DNA of 64,000 bases. It comes from Paraburkholderia sacchari (GTDB taxonomy: Bacteria; Pseudomonadota; Gammaproteobacteria; Burkholderiales; Burkholderiaceae). The position numbers and the translations under genes are program-made. Position 1 is the first letter of the stretch. Every line of letters begins with the position of its first letter. Where the stretch lies: the NCBI RefSeq assembly GCF_000785435.2, contig NZ_JTDB02000006.1:248001-312000 (forward strand), given 5' to 3'. Positions 16,657 to 24,711 of the stretch are shown piece by piece. The notes beneath the pieces were generated by a model. That model saw only the letters and a program-made list of their open reading frames with translations, was not told the origin of the DNA and made no database searches.

Positions 16657-19518
16657 ATGTCCAGACTTCGTATCGATCTCGTTGTTTTCCTCGCCGGCCT
16701 CGCCGCAGTGTGCTGGATCGCCGCCGGCTACGCCGGCTCGAATCCGCTCGCGCTCGCGGTCACCGTGCTGATCGGCGCCTGCTATGTGGCCGGCGCGTTC
16801 GAGCTCTACCGCTACAAGCAGGCCACCGCCACGCTCGCGCACGCGGTCGGCGGCGTGGGCACCGCGCCCATGCCTGCCGCTTCGCTCGGCGGCTGGCTCG
16901 ATCAGTTGCATCCGAGCCTGCGCAGCGCCGTGCGTGCGCGCGTCGAAGGCGAGCGCGTCGCGCTGCCCGGCCCGTCGCTCACGCCCTATCTGGTCGGTCT
17001 GCTGGTGCTGCTCGGCATGCTGGGCACGCTGCTCGGCATGGTGACGACGCTGCGCGGCACCGGCGTGGCGCTCGACGGCGCCACCGATCTCGACGGCATC
17101 CGCGCCGCGCTCGCCGGCCCGATTCGCGGGCTCGGCTTCGCGTTCGGCACATCGATCGCGGGCGTGGCGAGTTCGGCGATGCTGGGCCTGCTCTCGGCGC
17201 TGTGCCGCCGCGAGCGCATCGAGACCGCCCAGCGCCTCGACTCGCTGATCGCCACCACGCTGCGCCCGTTCTCGCACGCGCACCAGCGCGAAACGAGCTT
17301 CGCGCTCATGGCGCGTCAGGCCGATGCGATGCCCAAGCTGGTCGAGCGCCTCGAAGCGATGATGACAGCCATCGAGCGCCAGGGCGCCGCGCTCGGCGAG
17401 CGCCAGATCGCGAGCCAGCAGGCCTTCCTCGGCAACGCCGAGGCGGCTTATGCGCGCCTCGCAGCGTCGGTGGGCGAATCGCTCAAGGCGAGCGCCGCCG
17501 AAAGCGCGCGCGCTGCCGGCGCGGCGTTCGCGCCGGTCGTGGAAGCGACCATGGCGGGTCTCGCGCGCGAAAGCGCCGCGCTGCACGGCACGCTCACGCA
17601 AGCCGTGGAGCGCCAGCTCGACGGCCTCGCCTCGGGCTTCGAGGCCAACGCCACGCGCGTGGCCGGCATCTGGAACGAGGCGCTGGCTGACCAGCGCCGT
17701 TCGGGCGAAGCGCTCGCGCGCGACCTGCAAGGCGCGCTCGAACGCTTCGCCGCAACCTTCGAGGAGCGCTCGGCCAATCTGGTGCAGAACGTCGATGCGC
17801 GGCTCGCGGCGTCGGCTTCCGGTGTGTCGCAAGCGTGGCAGGACGCGCTCGCGCGTCAGGAGCGCGCCGGCGAAAAACTCGCGGGCGACAATCAGCAGGC
17901 GCTCACCTCGGCCGCCGCGACCTTCGAGCAGCACTCGGCCGCGCTGCTGCGCGCCGTGAGCGACGCGCACGCGAATCTGCAAACGCAGCTTGTCGCGCGC
18001 GACGAGGCGCGCCTCGCAACGTGGACCGAAACGCTTGGCGCGATGAGCGCCACGCTGCGCGACGAGTGGAGCGCGACCGGCACGCAGGCGGCGGAACATC
18101 AGCAGGCCGTGTGCGCGACGCTCACGCAAACCGCCGAAGCAGTCGCCGCCCAGACCGAAGCGCACGCGAACAAGACGCTCGCCGAAATCTCGCGCGCGGC
18201 CGTTGCGGCAGCGGCTGCGTGGCAAGCGGCCAGCGCCGAGGCTGCGGAGCGTCAGCAGGCCGTGTGCGAGACGCTGAACAAGACCGCCAGCGATATCGCC
18301 GCGCACGCCAGCGCGCACACGGACAGCACGGTCGCCGAAATCACGCGTGTGGCCGAGGCTTCGTCGGCGGCGTGGCAGGCGGCTAGCGCGCAGGCAGCGG
18401 AGCGTCAGCAGATCATCTGCGATGCGCTGGCAAAGACGGCGAACGATATTTCAGCGCAAACCGAAGCGCATGCGAGCGGCACGATTGCGGAAATCGCGCG
18501 CGCGGCAGAAGCCAACGCATCGGCGTGGCAAGCAGCAAGCGCTCAAGCAGCGGAGCGCCAGCAGATCATTTGCGATGCACTGGCGAAAACGGCGAACGAC
18601 ATCGCCACGCAAACCGAAGCGCATGCGAGCGGCACGATTGCGGAAATCGCGCGTGCTGCGCAAGCGAATGCATCGGCATGGCAAGCCGCAAGCGCGCAAG
18701 CAGCGGAACGCCAGCAGATCATCTGCGATGCATTGACGAAAACGGCTAACGACATCGCCACGCAAACCGAAGCGCATGCGAGCGGCACGATCGCGGAAAT
18801 CGCGCGCGCGGCAGAAGCCAACGCATCGGCGTGGCAAGCAGCAAGCGCGCAAGCAGCCGAGCGCCAGCAAGCCACCTGCGATGCGCTCGAAAAAGCCGCC
18901 TGCAACATCGCCGCACATACCGAAGCGCACGCCAACGGCACCATCGCCGAAATCGCGCGCCTCGTCGATGCCGCGTCGGAAGCGCCGCGCGTGGCCGCCG
19001 AAGTGGTCGCCGAACTGCGCAAGAAGCTCTCCGAGAGCATGGTGCAGGACACCGCGATGCTCGAAGAGCGCGGCCGCCTGCTCTCCACCGTCACCACGCT
19101 GCTCGACGCCGTGAACCACGCGAGCACCGAGCAGCGCACCGCCATCGACGCGCTCGTGCAAACCTCGGCGGGCCTCATGCAACGCGTGGGCGAGCGCTTC
19201 TCCAGCCAGGTTGAGACCGGCGCGCAAACGCTCGAAGGCGCAGCCGCCCAGGTCACGGGCAGCGCAGTGGAAATGGCGAGCCTCGGCGATGCGTTCGGCG
19301 CAGCGGTCCAGCACTTCGGCGAGTCGAACGACAAGCTCATGACGCAATTGCAGCGCATCGAAACCGCGCTCGACAAGTCGCTCGCGCGCAGCGACGACCA
19401 GCTCGCCTACTACGTCGCCCAGGCGAAGGAAGTGATCGACCTGAGCCTGCTTTCGCAAAAGCAAATCGTCGAGAATCTGCAGCGCTTGCGCGTGCAGGCA
19501 GGGGCTGAAGCCGCATGA
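16657..19518 (+). CDS. MotA/TolQ/ExbB-like channel protein with long DUF802 repeat tail
   Basis: A 953-residue protein. The N-terminus has four hydrophobic segments at about residues 8-25, 30-49, 109-131 and 157-183. The last two resemble the MotA/TolQ/ExbB proton-channel core: LLGMLGTLLGMVTTLRGTG, then PIRGLGFAFGTSIAGVASS. The remaining roughly 770 residues are predicted helical and cytoplasmic, Ala/Gln/Glu-rich, ending in six 51-residue repeats (DUF802, 18064-18981) and a final coiled-coil. I start at the ATG at 16657 since upstream in-frame sequence is antisense noise. The next gene, overlapping by 4 bases, is MotB/OmpA-like, so the pair is architecturally like ZorA/ZorB or MotA/MotB. Function is unknown; an ion-driven stator is inferred. 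Confidence 0.85.
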   Translation: MSRLRIDLVVFLAGLAAVCWIAAGYAGSNPLALAVTVLIGACYVAGAFELYRYKQATATLAHAVGGVGTAPMPAASLGGWLDQLHPSLRSAVRARVEGERVALPGPSLTPYLVGLLVLLGMLGTLLGMVTTLRGTGVALDGATDLDGIRAALAGPIRGLGFAFGTSIAGVASSAMLGLLSALCRRERIETAQRLDSLIATTLRPFSHAHQRETSFALMARQADAMPKLVERLEAMMTAIERQGAALGERQIASQQAFLGNAEAAYARLAASVGESLKASAAESARAAGAAFAPVVEATMAGLARESAALHGTLTQAVERQLDGLASGFEANATRVAGIWNEALADQRRSGEALARDLQGALERFAATFEERSANLVQNVDARLAASASGVSQAWQDALARQERAGEKLAGDNQQALTSAAATFEQHSAALLRAVSDAHANLQTQLVARDEARLATWTETLGAMSATLRDEWSATGTQAAEHQQAVCATLTQTAEAVAAQTEAHANKTLAEISRAAVAAAAAWQAASAEAAERQQAVCETLNKTASDIAAHASAHTDSTVAEITRVAEASSAAWQAASAQAAERQQIICDALAKTANDISAQTEAHASGTIAEIARAAEANASAWQAASAQAAERQQIICDALAKTANDIATQTEAHASGTIAEIARAAQANASAWQAASAQAAERQQIICDALTKTANDIATQTEAHASGTIAEIARAAEANASAWQAASAQAAERQQATCDALEKAACNIAAHTEAHANGTIAEIARLVDAASEAPRVAAEVVAELRKKLSESMVQDTAMLEERGRLLSTVTTLLDAVNHASTEQRTAIDALVQTSAGLMQRVGERFSSQVETGAQTLEGAAAQVTGSAVEMASLGDAFGAAVQHFGESNDKLMTQLQRIETALDKSLARSDDQLAYYVAQAKEVIDLSLLSQKQIVENLQRLRVQAGAEAA
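18064..18981 (+). repeat. Six tandem 153-bp repeats inside the DUF802 gene
   Basis: Each unit encodes 51 residues, with consensus start AWQAASAQAAERQQ. The conserved tryptophan codons fall at 18067, 18220, 18373, 18526, 18679 and 18832, exactly 153 bases apart. Units 3, 4 and 5 are nearly identical in DNA; units 1, 2 and 6 have diverged. This suggests recent duplication or gene conversion in the middle of the array, so copy number may vary between strains. Confidence 0.92.
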
Positions 19519-20183
19519 ACGACGAAATCGACGGCGGCGTGGAGCCCACCGCGCCAGTCTGGGCCGCGTTCGGCGATTTGATGGCGGCGCTGCTGGGCGC
19601 GTTCGTGCTGATCCTCGTCGGGGTGATCGGCATGCAGCTCGAAGCGTCGACGCGCCTCGCCAACGAGGTCAAGCAGCGCCAGATCGAAACGCAGCGGCGC
19701 AAGACGCTCGAGCAGGCGCTGGCCGGCCCGCTCGCGGCGGGACGCGTGACGCTCGTGAACGGGCGCATCGGCATCAGCGGCAACGTGCTGTTCGCGCTGA
19801 ACTCGGATCAATTGCAGCCGCAAGGGCGCGAGCTGCTCAAGAGTCTCGCGGGTCCGCTCGCCGCGTATCTGCGCGACCGCGACCAGATTCTGATGGTGAG
19901 CGGTTTCGCCGACGATCAGCAGGTGCATGCCGGCAACCGCCGCTTCGCCGACAACTGGGAACTCTCCGCCCAGCGCGCGCTCACGGTGACGCGCGCGTTC
20001 ATCGATGCGGGCGTCCCGGCGCAATCGGTGTTCGCGGCGGCATTCGGTTCGGAGCAGCCCGTGAGTTCGAACGCCGACGAAGCGGGCCGCGCAAAGAATC
20101 GCCGCGTGGAGATCGCCGCTGTGCCGAGGCCCGCGAGCAGCAGCGCGCGTACACAAACCGGGGCGCGTGACGGCCATGAGTGA
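19515..20183 (+). CDS. MotB/OmpA-like peptidoglycan-binding membrane protein
   Basis: A 222-residue protein with a single N-terminal membrane helix (residues about 17-40, FGDLMAALLGAFVLILVG). It carries Asp21 at the position where MotB and ZorB have their proton-carrying aspartate. A periplasmic helical linker (45-75) and an OmpA-type peptidoglycan-binding domain (about 85-205) follow, with GFADD, NWELSAQRA and AKNRRVEI motifs. It overlaps the MotA-like gene by an ATGA junction, indicating coupled synthesis of a 1:1 or ordered complex. The combination of channel protein plus anchored partner is the basis for calling this a stator-type motor. Confidence 0.87.
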   Translation: MNDEIDGGVEPTAPVWAAFGDLMAALLGAFVLILVGVIGMQLEASTRLANEVKQRQIETQRRKTLEQALAGPLAAGRVTLVNGRIGISGNVLFALNSDQLQPQGRELLKSLAGPLAAYLRDRDQILMVSGFADDQQVHAGNRRFADNWELSAQRALTVTRAFIDAGVPAQSVFAAAFGSEQPVSSNADEAGRAKNRRVEIAAVPRPASSSARTQTGARDGHE

Positions 20184-20871
20184 CGGCGCCCGCGAACTCC
20201 CCTGCGAGCACGAGGAAACGACCGCACACGTAGCCACGCACACCCGCGCCACGCTCGATGCCTGGCGCGCGCAAGGCGCAGACCGGCTCGATCCCGTGCG
20301 CTACGCGTTGATCGACGCACTTGACCGGCGCGCCACCATGCATGCGGGCGCGGCGCGGCGCGTGCTCGATGCGCGCATCGACGGATTGCTCGCCGACTAT
20401 GCCGGCGCGATCGAGCGCGCGGCATTGCACGCGGGATCGAATCCGCCAGGGCACGCGGAGAACGCGTCACCGCAAGGCGCAAGCGCGCACCGCACGCTCA
20501 TGGCGCACCTCGGCAACGCGGAACATCTCGCCCGCGGCGGGCCGCCTGCGGAACTGCTCGATTACTTCCGCGAAGTCTGGTCGCACCTGAGCGCCGACCA
20601 GCAGGTGCAACAGTCGCTCGATCAGGTGCCGAAGAATGCGGGGCCGCTCAATTCGAGCAGCCTTGTGCACCGCGCGCTGCTGCTCATGCGCGAACTCTCG
20701 CCGGGGTATCTGCGCCAGTTCCTCGCGTATGCCGACGCGCTGTCGTGGCTTGAGGACCTGAGCGCCGCCACGGCGCCCGCGCCCAAGGAGATGCCGCGCG
20801 CGAGTAACGCAAAGGCGGCCGTGAAAGCCTCGCCCAGGAAGGGAACGCGCACGCGCAAAGGCACTGCTTAG
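20176..20871 (+). CDS. DUF2894 family protein
   Basis: A 231-residue protein I place in DUF2894 by its RYALIDALDRRA region and its standard position after the OmpA-like gene. It has no membrane segment. The N-terminal half has a helical stretch containing GAARRVLDARIDGLLADYA (about residues 55-75), the middle has LNSSSLVHRALLLMRELSP, and the tail is Lys/Arg-rich (KASPRKGTRTRKGTA). The basic tail suggests nucleic-acid or membrane contact. I use the ATG at 20176; a GTG at 20167 is also possible. It overlaps the MotB-like gene by 8 bases. Function is unknown. Confidence 0.75.
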   Translation: MSDGARELPCEHEETTAHVATHTRATLDAWRAQGADRLDPVRYALIDALDRRATMHAGAARRVLDARIDGLLADYAGAIERAALHAGSNPPGHAENASPQGASAHRTLMAHLGNAEHLARGGPPAELLDYFREVWSHLSADQQVQQSLDQVPKNAGPLNSSSLVHRALLLMRELSPGYLRQFLAYADALSWLEDLSAATAPAPKEMPRASNAKAAVKASPRKGTRTRKGTA

Positions 20872-21185
20872 GTGCGGACCTCGGGCGAGCCGCCAATGCC
20901 TCCTATCCACAAGCCCCTACGGCGATAACCCGCAAACATCCCGCGCAGAGGGGCGCACCGCCGTGGCGCGCCGCGGCGGATACCGCACCGCCCCCGTGCG
21001 TTCGGTCGCGCCGATTTTGCGCAAGCCGCACCGCTGTGGCGCATGGGACGCGGCACAGGCGGACTCTACAAGGGGGTCGTAGCATATCGAAGACTGGCAC
21101 GATATTTGTTTTACCTTGCGCTGCACCCGTTCGGCAGGAAAAGAACGCGTGCACCACCCAGCCGGAGCGCAATGGAGAGAACTCA
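20872..21185. other. Gap between motor-like operon and ATP-grasp cluster
   Basis: 314 bases with no gene I can support. It presumably holds the promoter of the downstream cluster, but I cannot point to convincing -35/-10 boxes. A GGAGAG ribosome site lies directly before 21186. Confidence 0.4.
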
Positions 21186-22598
21186 ATGAAGCCATTCGAC
21201 GAAATGCTGTCCGGCGATACAGTCAGGCCGCCTTATGTGCGCCTGAAGCAGTGGCTCGACACGCAAAATCCCGCGAGCCTCGCCCAGAAGGCCCACGACG
21301 CCGAAAGCGTCTTTCGCAGGACCGGCATCACATTCGCGGTGTACGGCGACGCCCAGGCCGCGGAACGGCTGATTCCGTTCGACATCGTTCCGCGCATCAT
21401 CTCGGGCCAGGAGTGGAGTTGGCTCTCGCAGGCCATCGAGCAGCGCGTGATGGCGCTCAACGCCTTCCTCGACGACATCTATCACCGGCAGGAGATCGTG
21501 CGTGCCGGGATCGTGCCGAAGCATCTGATCTCGCATAACGAGGCCTTCCTGCCCGAAATGATCGACTTTCGGCCGCCCGGAAATGTCTACACGCACATCA
21601 TTGGCGTCGACATCGTCCGTACCGGCGAAAACCAGTTCTATGTGCTCGAGGACAACGCACGCACGCCATCCGGTGTGTCGTACATGCTCGAGAACCGCGA
21701 GACGATGATGCAGCTGTTCCCGGGGCTGTTCCAGCAGGTCAAGGTGCGGCCGGTCGAGAATTATCCGCAGATGCTGCGCCAGTCGCTCGCCGCGGTGTGC
21801 CCGCCCGGCGGCAACCTGGACAATCCGACCGTCGCAGTGCTCACGCCCGGCATCCACAACTCCGCGTACTACGAGCATTCGTTCCTCGCGGATCAGATGG
21901 GCGTGCATCTCGTCGAGGGCAGCGACCTCCAGGTGGTCGATGGGCGTGTCGTGATGCGCACGACCGAGGGCCTCAGGCCGATCGACGTACTCTACCGCCG
22001 CGTCGACGACGCCTTCCTCGATCCGCTGACCTTCCGGCCCGATTCGGTGCTGGGCGTCGCCGGGATCATGGACGTCTATCGCGCGGGCAACATCACGATT
22101 GCGAACGCGCCAGGCACCGGCATCGCCGACGACAAGGCGATCTATTCGTACATGCCCGAGATCGTGCAGTTCTACACGGGCCGCAAGGCACTGCTGCAGA
22201 ACGTGCCGACCTGGCGCTGCGCTGAGAAGGACAGCCTCCAATACGTGCTCGATCATCTCGAAGAACTCGTCGTGAAGGAGGTGCATGGCTCGGGCGGCTA
22301 CGGGATGCTGGTCGGGCCGGCCGCGTCGAGGGCCGAGCGCGAGGCATTCGCCGCGAAGCTGCGCGCGAAGCCGTCGAACTACATCGCGCAACCCACGCTG
22401 GCGTTGTCCACCACGCCGATCCTGACCGAGGCCGGCCTCGCGCCGCGCCACGTGGACCTGCGGCCGTTCGTGCTGGTGTCGGACCGCATCCGCATCACGC
22501 CGGGCGGCCTCACCCGCGTCGCGCTCAAGGAGGGCTCGCTCGTCGTCAATTCGAGCCAGGGAGGCGGCACCAAGGATACCTGGGTGCTGGCCGACTAA
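21186..22598 (+). CDS. Circularly permuted type 2 ATP-grasp protein (DUF404/DUF407)
   Basis: A 470-residue protein of the circularly permuted ATP-grasp family. Visible marks are FYVLEDNARTPSGVSYMLEN, a VKEVHGSGGYGMLVGP nucleotide-binding segment, and the C-terminal LVVNSSQGGGTKDTWVL. ATP-grasp enzymes make amide or peptide bonds through acyl-phosphate intermediates; the substrate of this family is not established. The ATG at 21186 follows GGAGAG, and the family begins MxxFDEM as seen here. It is the first gene of a six-gene same-strand cluster ending at 31866. A longer, alpha-E-fused paralogue is encoded at 28250-30859. Confidence 0.92.
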   Translation: MKPFDEMLSGDTVRPPYVRLKQWLDTQNPASLAQKAHDAESVFRRTGITFAVYGDAQAAERLIPFDIVPRIISGQEWSWLSQAIEQRVMALNAFLDDIYHRQEIVRAGIVPKHLISHNEAFLPEMIDFRPPGNVYTHIIGVDIVRTGENQFYVLEDNARTPSGVSYMLENRETMMQLFPGLFQQVKVRPVENYPQMLRQSLAAVCPPGGNLDNPTVAVLTPGIHNSAYYEHSFLADQMGVHLVEGSDLQVVDGRVVMRTTEGLRPIDVLYRRVDDAFLDPLTFRPDSVLGVAGIMDVYRAGNITIANAPGTGIADDKAIYSYMPEIVQFYTGRKALLQNVPTWRCAEKDSLQYVLDHLEELVVKEVHGSGGYGMLVGPAASRAEREAFAAKLRAKPSNYIAQPTLALSTTPILTEAGLAPRHVDLRPFVLVSDRIRITPGGLTRVALKEGSLVVNSSQGGGTKDTWVLAD

Positions 22599-22701
22599 AC
22601 GGCCCCAATGACCCAAGTGGCCCCAGTGGCCCCAACCGCCGCGCGACCGCGCGCCTCTACCGCGCGCGACGTGGACAACAATGCAACGGAGTGGACCCGA
22701 G

Positions 22702-23643
22702 ATGCTTCTTGGACGGACTGCGAGCGGACTCTACTGGATGTACCGCTACATCGAGCGCGCGGAAAACACCGCGCGCATCGTCGATGCCGGCTTGCGCATG
22801 GCGCTCACGCGCACGAGCGACGCGCCGGCCGAATGGTCGTCGGTGCTCGTGAGTACCGGCGCCGATGCCAGCTACCGGCAAAAATACGACGCCTACGCGG
22901 CCGAGCCGGTGAGCGATTACCTGCTGCGTGACCGGGACAACCCGTCGAGCGTGCTGTCGTGCATCGAGGCCGCGCGCTCGAATGCGCGCATGGTACGCAC
23001 CGCGCTCACGCGCGAGGTCTGGGAGAGCGTAAACGGTGCGTGGCTGTCGATCGGTCAAGGGCTCGCCCAGCCGGTTGCGGCCAGCGAGCTGCCCGCTTTC
23101 CTGGACCACGTGAAGCGCGAGACCGCGCAGATTCTCGGCAGCTTTTACAGCACGATGCTGCGCAACGAGATTTTCGACTTCGCGCAGATCGGCGCGTTCA
23201 TCGAACGCGCGGACAACACGGCGCGCATTATCGACGTCAAGTACCACCTGTTGCTGCCGTCGGTGTCGCATGTCGGCACGATTCTGGACAATTACCAGTG
23301 GGAGTCGATCCTGCGCAGCGTCGCCGCGCACCGCTCGTACCGCTGGGTGTACGACGTGCAGTACAAGCCCGTGAACATCGCCGACTACCTGATCCTGAAC
23401 GGCCGGATGCCGCGTTCGCTGCGCTTTTGCTACGCCCGGGTCGTATCGAGCCTCGGGCATCTCGCGAAGGACTACGGCGTCACGCATCCGTGCCACGCCA
23501 CCGCGGCGGGCATCCACCGCATGCTCGACGAAAACACCGTCGAGCGGATCTTCAAGAGCGGCCTGCACGAATTCCTGACCGACTTCATTACCCGCAACAA
23601 TGGCCTCGGCGCGGACATCGCCGAAGCCTACAACTTCGATTGA
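22702..23643 (+). CDS. Alpha-E domain protein (DUF403)
   Basis: A 313-residue all-helical protein that begins with the family signature MLLGRTASGLYWMYRYIERA. It also contains FIERADNTARIIDVKYHLL and YDVQYKPVNIADYLILN segments. Alpha-E proteins occur with ATP-grasp and transglutaminase-like genes and are thought to assist a peptide-ligation system; the biochemical role is unknown. I use the ATG at 22702, matching the family start and following GGAG; an upstream ATG at 22681 would add seven residues. The gene lies 103 bases after the ATP-grasp gene and 7 bases before the next. Confidence 0.9.
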   Translation: MLLGRTASGLYWMYRYIERAENTARIVDAGLRMALTRTSDAPAEWSSVLVSTGADASYRQKYDAYAAEPVSDYLLRDRDNPSSVLSCIEAARSNARMVRTALTREVWESVNGAWLSIGQGLAQPVAASELPAFLDHVKRETAQILGSFYSTMLRNEIFDFAQIGAFIERADNTARIIDVKYHLLLPSVSHVGTILDNYQWESILRSVAAHRSYRWVYDVQYKPVNIADYLILNGRMPRSLRFCYARVVSSLGHLAKDYGVTHPCHATAAGIHRMLDENTVERIFKSGLHEFLTDFITRNNGLGADIAEAYNFD

Positions 23644-23650
23644 GCCTGCC

Positions 23651-24610
23651 ATGAGACTCGCCATTCGCCACATCTCGCGTTTCCGGTTCGAAGATCACGT
23701 CATGCATGTGTTGCAGCGTCTGCGTCTGCGCCCGCAGTCGGGGCCCGGTCAGACGGTGCGGGCGTGGCAGGTGACGATCGACGGGGTCGAGGCTGGGCTG
23801 TCCTACGCGGACGGCCTCGGCAACCAGATCAACCTCGTGCGGCACGAGCGCGCGACACGCCCGGAGATCGTGATCGTCGCGGCCGGCGTGGTCGAGACCC
23901 AGGACCGCGCAGGCATCGTCGGTCCTAACGACGGCTATGCGCCGCCGTGGATCTTCGAGCGCGAGACTGAACTCACGCGCGCCGGCGAGCGCATCCGCTC
24001 GCTGGCCGCCGCGCTGCCGCCCGAGCATCGCGGTCTCGACGCGCTGCACTGGCTGATGAGCGAGGTGCACGACCGGATCGCGTATGCACCGGGCAACGCC
24101 GCAACCGCGCCGGAGGAAGCGGAGAGCGTGCTCGGCGAAGGCGAGGGCACGAGCCGCGACCATGCCCACGTCTTCATCGCGGCGGCGCGAGCGCTCAATA
24201 TTCCGGCTCGCTATATCTGCGGCTATCTGCTGGCCGACGGCGCCGCGCAGCGGATGGTCGACGCGATGCAGCACGCTGGCGGCGAGCAGCAGGAGCAGAG
24301 CGCCGGGATCAACGTGTCGCTGGGGACAAGCGCGACGATGCTGCCAGCGGGCCGCGCACAGGACGATGCACTGGACGACGCGCGCGCCGTCGCGCTGGCG
24401 TTGCCTCCCTGCGGCCACGCGTGGGCCGAGGCGCACGTCGACGGGCTCGGCTGGGTCGGCTTCGATCCGTTCATGAACCGCTGCCCTGACGAACGCTACG
24501 TGCGCGCCGCAACCGGATTCGACTATCGCGACACGCAGCCCGTGACGGGGCCCGGCACGCAGACGCTCGGCATCGAGATCAGCGTCGTGCAGTCGCCGGA
24601 ACTCGTCTGA
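23651..24610 (+). CDS. Transglutaminase-like protein with Cys-to-Ser active site
   Basis: A 319-residue protein with a bacterial transglutaminase-like N-terminal beta domain (residues 1-85) and a papain-like core. The core has HDRIAYAPG, ALNIPARYICGYLLADG, then His256 (CGHAWAEAHVDG) and Asp272 (GWVGFDPFMN). The nucleophile position, usually a Cys in G-V-C-Q-D-x-A-H, here reads GTSRDHAH with Ser168 (codon AGC at 24152-24154). The two other family members in the cluster keep Cys. The protein may therefore be non-catalytic or use serine; alternatively the base is a sequencing error. It sits 7 bases after the alpha-E gene, in an operon. Confidence 0.88.
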   Translation: MRLAIRHISRFRFEDHVMHVLQRLRLRPQSGPGQTVRAWQVTIDGVEAGLSYADGLGNQINLVRHERATRPEIVIVAAGVVETQDRAGIVGPNDGYAPPWIFERETELTRAGERIRSLAAALPPEHRGLDALHWLMSEVHDRIAYAPGNAATAPEEAESVLGEGEGTSRDHAHVFIAAARALNIPARYICGYLLADGAAQRMVDAMQHAGGEQQEQSAGINVSLGTSATMLPAGRAQDDALDDARAVALALPPCGHAWAEAHVDGLGWVGFDPFMNRCPDERYVRAATGFDYRDTQPVTGPGTQTLGIEISVVQSPELV

Positions 24611-24711
24611 GCGCACGCACCGCGAAGCACTGACGCCTTTTCGCTTCCCGCGCCGGGTGCAACGCCCTGGCGCGGGTGGTGTCCGACGCCCCTGTTCAAA
24701 CCGGAACCGCC

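Noticed and set aside
16657..20183. Calling this a Zorya defence system
   Set aside because: Architecture is similar to ZorAB, but ZorC/ZorD or ZorE genes are absent and the flanking genes are DUF3348 and DUF2894.
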